Origin: Sphingobium arseniciresistens
Lineage (GTDB): Bacteria; Pseudomonadota; Alphaproteobacteria; Sphingomonadales; Sphingomonadaceae
Assembly: GCA_029167225.1 (NCBI GenBank)
Contig: JARFNK010000013.1
Span: 1-64,000, forward strand
DNA: 64,000 bases
Direction: 5' to 3'
In this document: in pieces, positions 37,727-47,065 of the stretch
Position numbering within the stretch: the stretch's first letter is position 1
Layout of the letters: every line of letters begins with the position of its first letter
The notes under the pieces: generated by a model
The model's database searches: none
Seen by the model: the letters and a program-made list of their open reading frames with translations, nothing else
What the model was told of the DNA's origin: nothing
Position numbers and translations under genes: made by a program

Positions 37727-38668
37727 TCAGCTGGACAGGGAAGGGGCGCCGCAGGGCTGGAAATCGCCGGGCTTCGCGCCGCACTGACGCATGGGCCAGT
37801 GTCGCAGGGCAGGATCGGGCGGGCGCACGGTGACGACCCAGATGTCGGGCGGCGCGAAGGCCCGCAGAGGAAAGGTGCTAGTTCCGACTCCGGCGGAGAC
37901 GATCAGGGTCCGCTCGCGTTCATGGTAGAGCCCACAATTGTAGCGCCGTGCCATGGGCGTCTGTACATGGATCGGCCCGCGCAGGGGCAGCGCGATCTGG
38001 CCGCAATGGACATGGCCCGCCAGCATCAGCGTGATGTCCTCCGGCACTTTGGGGAAGACTTCGGGGCTATGGCCCATCATGACCGGAGCGCCGCCCAGCG
38101 CCCGCATCTTTTCCGCCGTCCCTTCGACATTGGGCCAGCCGCGGCCACCATAGTCCAGCCCGCCGATCACCAGCGGCCCGCGCCGCACCGCCTCATTCTG
38201 CAGCACGGTGATGCCCAGCCTGTCGAGCGCACCGTGGAGCGGCGTGAAATCGATGTCGCCATACCAGCCCCAGTCATGATTGCCCGGCACGGCGATCACC
38301 CCCATCGGCGCGCGCAGACGGGAGAATGGGGCGACGGTTTCCTCCGGGCCATAGGTCTTGCTGCCCTTGTCGTCGCCCTCGAAATCGCCGCCCAGCATGA
38401 TGAGGTCGGGCTTCTGCGCGTTGATGAGATCGACGATGCGCGCCATCCGCTGCGGATCGTTATCCGGCCCGGACAGATGCTCGTCCGTGAGCAGCGCGAG
38501 CTTGAGCGGCCGGGTCGAGCTGCTGTCGGGCCAGGGCAGGACGACCTCGGCCGTCCGTACGATCGGCATGGCGCGCGCATTGGCGAACATCCACAGCAGG
38601 ATGCCAAGGATGATCGTAATCAGTATCGCAAACCTCGCCAGCCAGCGAAGGCCCGCCTGTACGATCAT
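37727..38668 (-). CDS. Metallophosphoesterase with N-terminal membrane anchor
   Basis: A 313-residue calcineurin-type phosphoesterase with one N-terminal hydrophobic span (residues 12-28). The metal-binding blocks are LLTDEHL (altered from the usual DxH), GGDFEG, GNHDWGWYG, MGHSPEVFP and GHVHCGQ. It resembles the YkuE/LpxG-like membrane group. The first motif reads TDEH in place of SDxH. The substrate is unknown. It overlaps glmU as ATGA, so the two are co-translated. Confidence 0.85.
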   Translation of the reverse strand: MIVQAGLRWLARFAILITIILGILLWMFANARAMPIVRTAEVVLPWPDSSSTRPLKLALLTDEHLSGPDNDPQRMARIVDLINAQKPDLIMLGGDFEGDDKGSKTYGPEETVAPFSRLRAPMGVIAVPGNHDWGWYGDIDFTPLHGALDRLGITVLQNEAVRRGPLVIGGLDYGGRGWPNVEGTAEKMRALGGAPVMMGHSPEVFPKVPEDITLMLAGHVHCGQIALPLRGPIHVQTPMARRYNCGLYHERERTLIVSAGVGTSTFPLRAFAPPDIWVVTVRPPDPALRHWPMRQCGAKPGDFQPCGAPSLSS

Positions 38669-40038
38669 CGGGGCGTGGCTTTCTTGGCGGCCATTGCGGC
38701 GCGGAATTTCGCGGCCCAGCCCGGCCTTGCCTCCTGCCTGCCGCGCGCGACCACCAGCGCGTCGGCCTCCACATCGCGCGTCACCACCGATCCCGCGCCG
38801 ACGATCGCGCCGTCGCCGATCGTTACGGGCGCGACCAGCGCGCTGTTTGATCCGATGAAGGTGCCGACGCCGATCACCGTCTTCGACTTGTTGTAGCCGT
38901 CATAATTGCAGGTGATGGTGCCCGCGCCGATATTGGCCCCGGCGCCCACGCTCGCGTCGCCGATATAGGAGAGGTGATTGGCCTTCGCGCCTTCGCCGAA
39001 GACGCCGTTCTTCACCTCGACGAAATTGCCGATCCGCGCCTTTGCGCCGATGTCCGCGCCGGGCCGCAGGCGCGCATAGGGGCCGATCGCCGCGCCCCGG
39101 CGGACGGTTGCGCCCTCCAGATGCGAGAAGGCATGGATGACGACGCCTTCCTCGACGCTGACGCCGGGGCCGAAGACGACATTGGGCTCGACCGTCACGT
39201 CGCGGGCGATCTGCGTATCATGGCTGAAGAAGACCGTTTCGGGCGCGATCAGGCTGACGCCGTCGGCCATTGCCTGCAGGCGGCGGCGTGCCTGCCATGC
39301 GGACTCCACGCCGGCCAGTTCGGCGCGACTGTTGACGCCGGCCACTTCCTGCGCGTCGGTCTCGATAACGGCGCTCGGGCGGCCATCGGCGGCGGCCAGC
39401 ATCACGATGTCGGGCAGATAATATTCACCCGCCGCATTGTCGTTCCCCACGCGCTCCAGCAGGGCGAAGAGGTCGACCGAACGCACAGCCATCAGGCCAC
39501 TGTTGCAAAGGGTTACGGCGCGTTCCTCAGGCGTGGCATCCTTATATTCGACCATCCGGCCGATCACGCCCGCTTCGTCGGCGATCACCCGTCCATAGGC
39601 GGCGGGATCGGCCGGACGGAAGCCCAGCACGACCGTCGCCGGCGCATCGGGTGCGTTCAGGCGGGCGATCATCGCCTGCATCGTCTGAGCGCTCACCAGC
39701 GGCACGTCGCCATAGAGGATCAGCACATCGCCCGCGAAACCGGCCAGCGCTTCCTGCGCCTGCGCCACCGCGTGGCCGGTGCCGAGCTGCTCAGCCTGCA
39801 CCGCGATACTCACGCCACAGCCGGAGACAGCCTTTTCCACCTGTTCCCGCCCGGCGCCAACCACCACAACCTGCCGGGCAGGTGCCAGTGGCTCCAGCCC
39901 CGCGAGCAGATGCAGCAACATCGGCCGCCCGGCGACCGGATGCAGCACCTTGTGCAGCGCGGATTTCATGCGGGTGCCTTGCCCGGCGGCAAGGACGATG
40001 GCGGCGAGCGGAGAGGAGGCGGCTGGCTGGTCAGTCAC
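38665..40038 (-). CDS. glmU: Bifunctional GlcN-1-P acetyltransferase / UDP-GlcNAc pyrophosphorylase
   Basis: A 457-residue GlmU. The N-terminal pyrophosphorylase domain begins LAAIVLAAGQGTRMKS with the GTGHA nucleotide segment. The C-terminal left-handed beta-helix carries GNFVEVKN, KANHLSYIGDASVGAGANIG and NYDGYNKSKT, ending at GSVVTRDV. It makes UDP-GlcNAc for peptidoglycan and lipid A. Confidence 0.97.
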   Translation of the reverse strand: MTDQPAASSPLAAIVLAAGQGTRMKSALHKVLHPVAGRPMLLHLLAGLEPLAPARQVVVVGAGREQVEKAVSGCGVSIAVQAEQLGTGHAVAQAQEALAGFAGDVLILYGDVPLVSAQTMQAMIARLNAPDAPATVVLGFRPADPAAYGRVIADEAGVIGRMVEYKDATPEERAVTLCNSGLMAVRSVDLFALLERVGNDNAAGEYYLPDIVMLAAADGRPSAVIETDAQEVAGVNSRAELAGVESAWQARRRLQAMADGVSLIAPETVFFSHDTQIARDVTVEPNVVFGPGVSVEEGVVIHAFSHLEGATVRRGAAIGPYARLRPGADIGAKARIGNFVEVKNGVFGEGAKANHLSYIGDASVGAGANIGAGTITCNYDGYNKSKTVIGVGTFIGSNSALVAPVTIGDGAIVGAGSVVTRDVEADALVVARGRQEARPGWAAKFRAAMAAKKATPR

Positions 40039-40132
40039 GGCTTGAATGAATCCTGCACTTTTAGGGGACTTGCGCTGTCATCTGCCATGTTTGGCTTGCT
40101 TATGCCACCGGGCAAAGGGCATTGGCACAGGC

Positions 40133-40798
40133 ATGGCATCCTTATCTTTCGACATTGTCGGATTCGACCTCGACGGTACGCTGCTCGACACCGGTGGAGA
40201 CCTTGGCGCAGCGGTCAATCATGCGCTTGCGCAGATCGACAGGCCGCCCTTTCCCATCGCCCAAATCCGGCCCTTCGTGGGCAAGGGCGCGCGGGTCATG
40301 CTGGAGCGGGCGCTTGAGGCATCGGGCGGGAGCAGCCCGGCCATGGTGGAAGAATGCCTGCCTGTGCTGCTCGATTATTATGAGCAGAACCTCGCCATCC
40401 ATACCGTGCCCTATCCGGGCCTTGTGGCGGCGCTCGACGGGCTGATGGCGCGCGGCGTGAAGCTCGCCATCTGCACCAACAAAGTGGAACGTTTTGCCGT
40501 GCCGCTGATGAAACAGATCGGCCTGGATGATCGCTTCGCCTGCATCATCGGCGGTGACACGGTGGGCGTCGCGAAGCCCGATCCGGCGCCGATCCATGCG
40601 ATGATCGCGCGCTGCGGCGGCGGCCGCACGGCCTTTGTGGGCGATACGATCAACGACATTGCCGGCGCGAAAAATGCGGGCGTCGCCAGCGTCGCCGTCA
40701 GCTTCGGTTTTGATCCCGATGTCGCGGAACTTGGCGCCGACGCGGTGATCCATCATTTCGATGAACTGGTGCCGCTGCTTGAGGGCTGGCCCGCATGA
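40133..40798 (+). CDS. gph: HAD-family phosphoglycolate phosphatase
   Basis: A 221-residue HAD hydrolase with the nucleophile in GFDLDGTLLDT, the threonine/lysine blocks ICTNKVERF and GVAKPDPAPI, and FVGDTINDIAGAKNAG. It best fits Gph, which dephosphorylates 2-phosphoglycolate from oxidative DNA damage or oxygenase reactions. The start at 40133 gives a conventional N-terminus. It overlaps the next gene as ATGA. Confidence 0.85.
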   Translation: MASLSFDIVGFDLDGTLLDTGGDLGAAVNHALAQIDRPPFPIAQIRPFVGKGARVMLERALEASGGSSPAMVEECLPVLLDYYEQNLAIHTVPYPGLVAALDGLMARGVKLAICTNKVERFAVPLMKQIGLDDRFACIIGGDTVGVAKPDPAPIHAMIARCGGGRTAFVGDTINDIAGAKNAGVASVAVSFGFDPDVAELGADAVIHHFDELVPLLEGWPA

Positions 40799-41556
40799 CA
40801 TTGCGGCTGGAGACGGACGGGGCAATCGCCCGCCTGCTGTTTGACCGTGCCGACAAGCGCAACGCCATGAGCCAGGCGATGTGGGAAGCACTGCCGCCGC
40901 TGGTGGAGCAGGCGATGGCAAGCCCGGACGTCAGCATCGTCATCCTTGCCTCCGCAGTTTCGGGAATGTTCTGTGCGGGCGCTGATATCGGCGAGTTTGC
41001 GGCGCACAGCGGGGAGGAGGCATGGCGGCGCAGGAATCAGGCCGCGATCCGCGCCTGCCAATATGCGCTGGCCCATGCCGAAAAGCCCGTGATTGCCGCG
41101 ATCGAGGGGGATTGCATCGGCGGGGGATGTGGCCTTGCCATGGCGTGCGACATGAGGATCGCGTCGCCATCGGCCCGGATCGGCATCACGCCGGCTAAGC
41201 TCGGTATCGTCTATTCGCTGTTCGATACCAAACTGCTGGTCGATCTCGTCGGCCCCGCCCGTGCCAAGCGCATCCTTTATTCGGCCGCCCTGATCGGTGC
41301 GGGTGAAGCGCTGGACATCGGCCTGATCGACGAGATTGCCGATGATCCACTGGACGCAGCGAACAGGCTGGCGGAGACGATCGCCGCCAATGCGCAGCAT
41401 AGCGTGCGCTCGTCCAAGGCGATCATCCGCCGCATCCTGGAAGGGCAGGCAGACGACGATGCGGAGACCCTGGCGATGTTCCGCGACGCCTTCACCCGCC
41501 CCGACTTCGCCGAGGGCGTCACGGCTTTTCGCGAAAAGCGCAAGCCGCGCTTCTAG
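40795..41556 (+). CDS. Enoyl-CoA hydratase/isomerase family protein
   Basis: A 253-residue crotonase-fold protein with the oxyanion-hole segments AVSGMFCAGADIGEFAAH and GDCIGGGCGLAMACDMRIAS. The usual catalytic glutamates of true hydratases are not both clear; the second segment reads TPAKLGIVYS. It may act on an unusual acyl-CoA. It is translationally coupled to gph, a link without an obvious metabolic reason. Confidence 0.85.
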   Translation: MTLRLETDGAIARLLFDRADKRNAMSQAMWEALPPLVEQAMASPDVSIVILASAVSGMFCAGADIGEFAAHSGEEAWRRRNQAAIRACQYALAHAEKPVIAAIEGDCIGGGCGLAMACDMRIASPSARIGITPAKLGIVYSLFDTKLLVDLVGPARAKRILYSAALIGAGEALDIGLIDEIADDPLDAANRLAETIAANAQHSVRSSKAIIRRILEGQADDDAETLAMFRDAFTRPDFAEGVTAFREKRKPRF

Positions 41557-41592
41557 AGTGTTCCCAGGTCGCGCGTCGGGAAAGGCAAGCGG

Positions 41593-42675
41593 TCAGGGCT
41601 GGGTCTGTGGCGCGGGGTCGGCCGTGGTCTGGGCGGGCGTATCGGGTGTTGAAGCGCTGTTGTCCTCGGGTATCGGCGCATCCGGCAGCTTGGCGGGCGC
41701 GTTGGCGGCCGGCGTCGCCTCCGGGGCAGGCGGAGCAACCTTGGGCGCGGCATTTCCGGCATCGGAGTGCTTGCCGTGCAGCGCATCGATCTCTGCCTGG
41801 CGGGTGCGCAGATAATTCTCGCGCAGGGTTGCGTAGGGATCGGGCGAATCGCGCAATATCTGCACTTCATCTTCCGCTTCGGCGCGCTCGTCGATCAGTC
41901 GGATAACTGTGGTGGGAATGGCGTAGGCCGGCTGGTTGAAAGGCTTGCCTACCGCCCATGGCATGACCGACAGGTCGACAAGGCGCCCCGCAAGGTCGCG
42001 CACGGTCGTCGGGCCGATGAGGGGCAGGTACAGGAAGGGCCCAGACTTCACGCCATAATAGCCCAGCGTGTAGCCGAAGCCATTGTTGCGGTGGGGCAGG
42101 TTGAACGGCTGTTTCTTCGCGACGTCGAACAGGCCGACGGCCCCGATGGTCGAGTTGATCGCAAAGCGTCCGACCGTCTCGGCCGCCTTGCCGGGCTTCA
42201 ATTGCAGCAGATAGTTCAGGAACACCACGGGTTCCTGAAGATTGCCGAGGAAGTTGCGCAAGCCGCTGCGGATCGGACCCGGCACGGATTTCTTGTAGGT
42301 CATCGCCACCGGGCCGGTGACGGCCTTGTCGACGGTCTGGATGGCCTTGAAGGACTGGACATTCACCTCGCTCAGGGGATCCGCCGGGGAACGGGGCCTG
42401 CCCGTCACGATGATCTCGCCGTCAGTCGCGGCGGGATTGGAGGCGGGCGGGGGCGTCGGCGTGGAGATGGCGGCCGCTGGAGGGAGGGTCGGCACGACCG
42501 GGGGCGGCTGCGTCGGGGCGACGCCAGGCTCTGCTTCATCGGCCTTTTGGGCTGGCACCTGCTCGGCGTCCGTGGCCGGCGCGACCATGGGCGCAGGCGC
42601 GACGGGCGGCGTGCTGCCAGGATTTGCCTGAGCGCTGGCCAGCAGCATCGCGGTGGTAAATACCGGAATAGTCAA
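41593..42675 (-). CDS. mlaA: MlaA/VacJ-family phospholipid-transport protein
   Basis: A 360-residue protein with an N-terminal hydrophobic signal, a long Pro/Ala-rich linker (residues 20-90), then the MlaA core: VNVQSFKAIQTVDKAV, PFNLPHRNNGFGYTLG, YYGVKSGPFLYLPLIGPTTV and RDLAGRLVD. The C-terminal third is again Pro/Ala-rich. MlaA removes misplaced phospholipids from the outer leaflet of the outer membrane. The signal region has no lipobox cysteine, so it may not be lipidated as in E. coli. Confidence 0.85.
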   Translation of the reverse strand: MTIPVFTTAMLLASAQANPGSTPPVAPAPMVAPATDAEQVPAQKADEAEPGVAPTQPPPVVPTLPPAAAISTPTPPPASNPAATDGEIIVTGRPRSPADPLSEVNVQSFKAIQTVDKAVTGPVAMTYKKSVPGPIRSGLRNFLGNLQEPVVFLNYLLQLKPGKAAETVGRFAINSTIGAVGLFDVAKKQPFNLPHRNNGFGYTLGYYGVKSGPFLYLPLIGPTTVRDLAGRLVDLSVMPWAVGKPFNQPAYAIPTTVIRLIDERAEAEDEVQILRDSPDPYATLRENYLRTRQAEIDALHGKHSDAGNAAPKVAPPAPEATPAANAPAKLPDAPIPEDNSASTPDTPAQTTADPAPQTQP

Positions 42676-42920
42676 TCGTTCCTACTTTCCATCAACCCTG
42701 TGGCCATGCGCAGCATCATAGCCCGCCGTTCATTGCCAACATCTTGATTGGCCATGGCGGAATTGAGACGGCAATGCGAGTGGCGAATGACTACGTAATA
42801 AAAAAACACAGTCATTTCATCTCATGTGATGCAGCATTCGTCATGTTGCATCGTAGGCGTCGGAGAAATCTGGGGTTGCGGCTATCTCTCAACCAGCGCT
42901 TTGTGGGGCGCTGGACGGGG
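42676..42920. other. Intergenic stretch between decarboxylase and mlaA
   Basis: An AT-richer leader for mlaA, with no gene seen. A plausible promoter region lies near 42790-42830 but no clear boxes can be assigned. Confidence 0.3.
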
Positions 42921-44333
42921 CTATGTCGGCAAGCAGCCCCGCACCTTTCGCCACGCGCTGAGCACGGCCTCAACGGTGATGTCGGCGTCGGCCATGGTGG
43001 TTGCGATCGACGAGACGGAGACCCGCATCACCCATTGTCCTTGCCACTGGGATGCGCCGACAAACGCCACGGCATCCTCCTGCACCTGCTTGACTACGGC
43101 CTGCGTCAGCGCGCCGGCCCGGTCTTCCGGCCCGAAGCGCAGCATGAACTGGTTGAGCCCCGGCGGGCAGACGAGGGTGATTCCCTCGGCAGCAGCAAGC
43201 CGGGCGGCCATATGCTGGGCGACGGCGCATCCGCGATCGACCATCTCGGCGATCCCCTGCCGCCCCAGAGCGCGGATCATCGCCCAGGTCGCGAGGCCTC
43301 TCGCGCGGCGCGAGAGTTCCGGGACATAGGCGGATGGTTCCCGCTCGGCACCCTCGGCGGGCGGCAGATAGCTGGCGCTGATCGCCATCGCCCGCCTGTG
43401 CGCCTCTGCATTCCGCACGATCGCGAAACCGCAATCATAGGGCGTCTGCAGCCATTTATGCCCGTCCGTTCCCCAGGAATCGGCCAGTTCCACGCCAGCG
43501 GTCAGATGCGCCTGCCCGGCGCTTGCCTGCGCCCACAGGCCGAAAGCACCATCGACATGCACCCATGCGCCGGCCGCCTTCGCCATGGGCATGATCTCCG
43601 CAAAGTGATCGCAGGCGCCGGTGTTGATCTGGCCGGCCTGCAGGATCGCGATCGTCGGCCCGGATGTCTGCTGCAACGCGACCCTGAAGGCGTCGACCAG
43701 CATCCTGCCACTGTCGTCGCAGGCGATGGAGCGGATGCGCGCGGCGCCCAGCCCGAGATATTTGAGTGCGGAGAAGATCGTCGCATGCGCCTCTGCGCCG
43801 ATCAGGACGGTGATCGGCGGCGCGCCGAACAGCCCGTCCGCCTCCACGTCCCAGTCCAGCTGTCGCAGCACTTCGCTGCGCGCGGCCGCAAGACAGACGA
43901 AATTGGCGATGGTCGCGCCCGTCACATATCCGACCGACGCCTCGCGGGGCAGGTCGAGCAGTTCGAGCAGCCAGCCCGCGGCGACCGTCTCGACGGCCGA
44001 GGCGGCGGGTGCCGCGACCAGATTGCCGGCATTCTGGCCCCAGGCGGCGGTCAGCCAGTCGGCCGCGACGCCGGTGGGATGGGAGTGGCCGATGACCCAT
44101 CCGAAGAAGCGCGATCCGGTGCTGGCGCGGATGCCCGGTGTCGCAAGTTCGACAAGCTGCTCGATGATGTCGCGCCCATGCTCGCCATGTTCGGGAAGGG
44201 GTGCATCGAACGCCGCGAGCATCTGCGCATAGCTGGCCACCGGCGTGGTATGCGCTTGTGCGATGCGGCGGCGATAATCGATGGCGTGGCGGGCCGCGGC
44301 ATCCATCGCGTCATAGGGTTCGTCCTGGATCAT
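42921..44333 (-). CDS. Group II PLP-dependent decarboxylase
   Basis: A 470-residue fold-type I enzyme of the aromatic amino acid/glutamate decarboxylase family. Key segments are GYVTGATIANFVCLAAAR, GAEAHATIFSALKYLG, HVDGAFGLWAQ (PLP-binding aspartate) and DGHKWLQTPYDCG, whose lysine (about residue 293) holds PLP. It decarboxylates an amino acid or related acid; the substrate is not evident. No amine-pathway genes are nearby. Confidence 0.85.
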   Translation of the reverse strand: MIQDEPYDAMDAAARHAIDYRRRIAQAHTTPVASYAQMLAAFDAPLPEHGEHGRDIIEQLVELATPGIRASTGSRFFGWVIGHSHPTGVAADWLTAAWGQNAGNLVAAPAASAVETVAAGWLLELLDLPREASVGYVTGATIANFVCLAAARSEVLRQLDWDVEADGLFGAPPITVLIGAEAHATIFSALKYLGLGAARIRSIACDDSGRMLVDAFRVALQQTSGPTIAILQAGQINTGACDHFAEIMPMAKAAGAWVHVDGAFGLWAQASAGQAHLTAGVELADSWGTDGHKWLQTPYDCGFAIVRNAEAHRRAMAISASYLPPAEGAEREPSAYVPELSRRARGLATWAMIRALGRQGIAEMVDRGCAVAQHMAARLAAAEGITLVCPPGLNQFMLRFGPEDRAGALTQAVVKQVQEDAVAFVGASQWQGQWVMRVSVSSIATTMADADITVEAVLSAWRKVRGCLPT

Positions 44334-44476
44334 GCCGTCACCTTACAATGTCCCTGCCGGCGGGCCAGCGTGGAATTGCGAGCAGAGAGCGCTTGCCAAT
44401 GATTTGAAAGCAATCGGCGGGAAGCCGACGTGACAGGCAGTCATTATCTGTCCATGACGCAATCAGGAGACCGGAC

Positions 44477-44968
44477 ATGACCTATGCCTGCAAGACTATG
44501 CCGTCGCCCGTGGGCGTGCTCACGCTCGTTGCCAGCGACAGGGGGCTCGCTGCCATTCTCTGGGAAAATGACGACCCGGACCGGGTTCGGCTCGCACCGC
44601 TCGTCGCGGATGAGGACCACCCTGTTCTGGTGGAAGCGGAAAACCAGCTGCGCGAATATTTCCGGGGCGATCGGCAGGCGTTCGATCTCCCCCTCGATTT
44701 CAACGGAACGACCTTTCAGAAACAGGTCTGGGCGGCGCTGCTTGCCATCCCCTTCGGCCAGACGCGCAGCTATGGCGATATCGCGCGGAGCATCGGCAGG
44801 CCGACGGCGAGCCGGGCGGTGGGGGCAGCCAATGGCAAGAACCCGATCTCGATCGTCGCGCCCTGCCACCGCGTGATCGGCACCAACGGTACGCTGACAG
44901 GCTTTGCCGGCGGGCTTGAGGCCAAGCGGCACCTGCTCGCGCTCGAAGGCGGCACGCTGCTGGTGTAA
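44477..44968 (+). CDS. ogt: Methylated-DNA-protein cysteine methyltransferase
   Basis: A 163-residue DNA repair protein that takes methyl groups from O6-methylguanine onto its own cysteine. The active site is in IVAPCHRVIGTNGTLTGFAGG, with the helix-turn-helix segment TRSYGDIARSIGRPTASRAVG before it. The length fits Ogt rather than Ada. It converges on bluB with 11 bp between stops. Confidence 0.95.
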   Translation: MTYACKTMPSPVGVLTLVASDRGLAAILWENDDPDRVRLAPLVADEDHPVLVEAENQLREYFRGDRQAFDLPLDFNGTTFQKQVWAALLAIPFGQTRSYGDIARSIGRPTASRAVGAANGKNPISIVAPCHRVIGTNGTLTGFAGGLEAKRHLLALEGGTLLV

Positions 44969-44979
44969 TGGGCCGGGGG

Positions 44980-45627
44980 CTATCGTTCGAACAGCCGGTC
45001 GGCGAGCGGCTCACGCCCTTGCCAGTCGCGCCGTTCCAGTTCCGGCGTGTCGAAATCCTCTTCCGGGTAGCCGATGCAGAGCAGGGCGACCAGGGTCCAG
45101 CTCATGGGCACATCCAGCAGGCCGCGCACATGCCGCGGATCGAGGATGGACACCCAGCCAAGCCCGATCCCGCGCGCCCGCGCCGCCAGCCAGAGGGTGT
45201 GGATCGCCATGACCGTCGAGTAGCGCAGCATCTCGGCCATGGTCGCGATGCCGAGGCCGAAGCCGGCCTGCGGCTGCTCGTCGCAGAACACCGCCATCAA
45301 CTCGGGCGCCTCGCGCACGCCGTGGAGTTTCAGCGACAGATATTTCTCCCGTTGGTCCTGCGACGTATATCTGGCTGCGGCCTGTGCATTTTGCGTGTCG
45401 ATATGCTCGGCAAGCTCCGCGCGAAGTGCAGGCGTCGTGATGCGGACGAAGCGCCAGGGCTGGGCATTGCCGACGGACGGCGCGCAGCATGCGCTCAGTA
45501 GTAGTGCCTGCATCTCCGCTTCCGGCACGGCGCGGCGCTGGAAATGGCGGACGTCGCGGCGCCAGTGCAGCAATGTTTCCAGCTGCGCGCCAAAGGCGGT
45601 GTCGAACAGGGGAGGGGGCTGGGTCAA
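44980..45627 (-). CDS. bluB: 5,6-dimethylbenzimidazole synthase BluB
   Basis: A 215-residue flavin destructase of the nitroreductase fold that cuts FMNH2 with oxygen to form the lower ligand of vitamin B12. It shows the family's RRDVRHFQRRAVPEAEM opening, SACCAPSVGNAQPWRFVR, and LGWVSILDPRHVRGLLDVP. It is the last gene of the cob operon and overlaps the cobO stop as ATGA. Its presence means the cell can make its own DMB aerobically. Confidence 0.95.
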   Translation of the reverse strand: MTQPPPLFDTAFGAQLETLLHWRRDVRHFQRRAVPEAEMQALLLSACCAPSVGNAQPWRFVRITTPALRAELAEHIDTQNAQAAARYTSQDQREKYLSLKLHGVREAPELMAVFCDEQPQAGFGLGIATMAEMLRYSTVMAIHTLWLAARARGIGLGWVSILDPRHVRGLLDVPMSWTLVALLCIGYPEEDFDTPELERRDWQGREPLADRLFER

Positions 45628-46289
45628 AAGTCGATTCCCCGTTGAGCGCTGACGCTCGTGCGGGAGGGGTGCTTGATCCTTTTCATGTCGGTGACGAGAT
45701 CGGCGGCCGCGATCAGCGCATCGGGCGCGTTGCGGCCGGTGATGATGATATGCTGCATCTCGTTCCTGGCGGTCAGTGCCGCCAGCACCTCATCCAGCGG
45801 AAGATAGGCGTGATGCAGAGCGATGTTCAGTTCATCGGCCAGGATCATGTGGCAGTTCGGATCGCGGAGCATGCGCTCGACCTCTGCCCACGCGGCGCGG
45901 GCAAGCGCGACGGCCGGTAGCCTGTTCGGCCGTTTCGTAGCGCTCTCTGCTCCGCTCGGCTGGCAATCTGTTCCGGTATCTGCCGCAACGTCGACCGGGA
46001 AATCTGCCCTGAAATCGATATGGTCGGGGAAGGCCTCGAAAATCCGTCTTTCTGCGGTCGCTGCCGTTCCACCCCTGCACTGGACCACGCCGACCTTCAT
46101 GCCATGGCCGACCGCGCGGACGACCATGCCCAGCGCGGCGCTGCTCTTTCCCTTGCCCTCGCCGGTGTGGACGATCAGCAGCCCTTTCTCGCGGGTCTTG
46201 TTCTCCATGATCCGGGCGCGCGAGGCCTGCTTCTTGCGCATGCGGTCGGTGTGGCGTTCTGCGAGCGCATTGTCATTCATGACTGGCAT
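45624..46289 (-). CDS. cobO: Cob(I)yrinic acid a,c-diamide adenosyltransferase CobO (variant)
   Basis: A 221-residue CobA/CobO-type adenosyltransferase with the ATP P-loop IVHTGEGKGKSSAALGM, LADELNIALHHAYL and the terminal KHPSRTSVSAQRGIDF. It adds the adenosyl group to the cobalt of corrinoids. After FPDHIDFRA, the usual segment with GEGFTW and QDR is missing and replaced by a longer, unrelated stretch (from VDVAADTGTDCQPSGAES on) that runs into LARAAWAEVERM. None of the three frames encodes the missing motif. The stretch VVQCRGGTAATAER also replaces the usual VVQFIKGxxxTGER. Starts at 46289 and 46280 are possible; the gene overlaps cobF. Confidence 0.85.
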   Translation of the reverse strand: MPVMNDNALAERHTDRMRKKQASRARIMENKTREKGLLIVHTGEGKGKSSAALGMVVRAVGHGMKVGVVQCRGGTAATAERRIFEAFPDHIDFRADFPVDVAADTGTDCQPSGAESATKRPNRLPAVALARAAWAEVERMLRDPNCHMILADELNIALHHAYLPLDEVLAALTARNEMQHIIITGRNAPDALIAAADLVTDMKRIKHPSRTSVSAQRGIDF

Positions 46290-47052
46290 CCGTTCCGCCC
46301 AATCTGCGCATCAGATAGACATCCATGATCCAACCATGCCGGGCGCGCAAGGCCGCGCGCGTCTCTCCAATCCGTGGCCCGACATCTGAGAGGCGCCCGT
46401 GGACTAGCGCCTCATGCGGCATGCCGAGATAGGCGCCCCACCAGATGTCGATGCCCTGCGGGTCGATGGCTTCGAAAGCGCAGCCACTGTCGAGCATGAC
46501 GACGGCGCTGTCGGCGCCGTGCGGCCAGCCATGTGCCCGCAGCTTCCGCCCAGTGGTGATGACGACCGGCTCCGCAAGCCTGTTGAGCGGGATCGCGTGC
46601 GCCGCCGTCAGCGCCTGAATGCTGGTAATGCCGGGAATGACGTGGATGTGCATGTCCATTCCATCCGCGCGCAGCCGGTCGGCGATCCGCAATGTGCTGT
46701 CGTAGAGCGAGGGATCGCCCCAGACGAGCAGGGCGAGCGTGCCGCCAAGGGGGAGATGAGCGGAGATCTCCCGCGCCCATGCCGCCGCGATCGCATCGTG
46801 CCAGTCGTTGACTGCATCCAGATAGCGGGTCGTGCCATCGCGCACCGGCAGGTCGAATTCCACGATCCGCGTCGCTGAATTGGCGTCGAGAACCGAATGA
46901 CATATGCCGCGCCGCAGATCGATCAGGTCCGACTTCGTGCTGCCCTTGCGCGGCAGCAGAATGAGGTCGGCGCGCTTCATCGCCTGAACCGCGGCGCCGG
47001 TCAGATGATCGGGATTGCCCGTGCCGATGCCGATGAGGTGGAGGTCGATCAT
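46273..47052 (-). CDS. cobF: Precorrin-6A synthase (deacetylating) CobF
   Basis: A 259-residue methyltransferase of the tetrapyrrole family that methylates C1 of precorrin-5 and releases acetate in the aerobic route. It begins MIDLHLIGIGTGNPDHLTG and has LLVWGDPSLYDSTLRIADRL and VIPGITSIQALTAAH. CobF is specific to the oxygen-dependent pathway. The start at 47052 lies 13 bp after the cobM stop; the longer frame upstream overlaps cobM and is not CobF-like. Confidence 0.93.
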   Translation of the reverse strand: MIDLHLIGIGTGNPDHLTGAAVQAMKRADLILLPRKGSTKSDLIDLRRGICHSVLDANSATRIVEFDLPVRDGTTRYLDAVNDWHDAIAAAWAREISAHLPLGGTLALLVWGDPSLYDSTLRIADRLRADGMDMHIHVIPGITSIQALTAAHAIPLNRLAEPVVITTGRKLRAHGWPHGADSAVVMLDSGCAFEAIDPQGIDIWWGAYLGMPHEALVHGRLSDVGPRIGETRAALRARHGWIMDVYLMRRLGGTDASHE

Positions 47053-47065
47053 GATCCGGGCGTGC

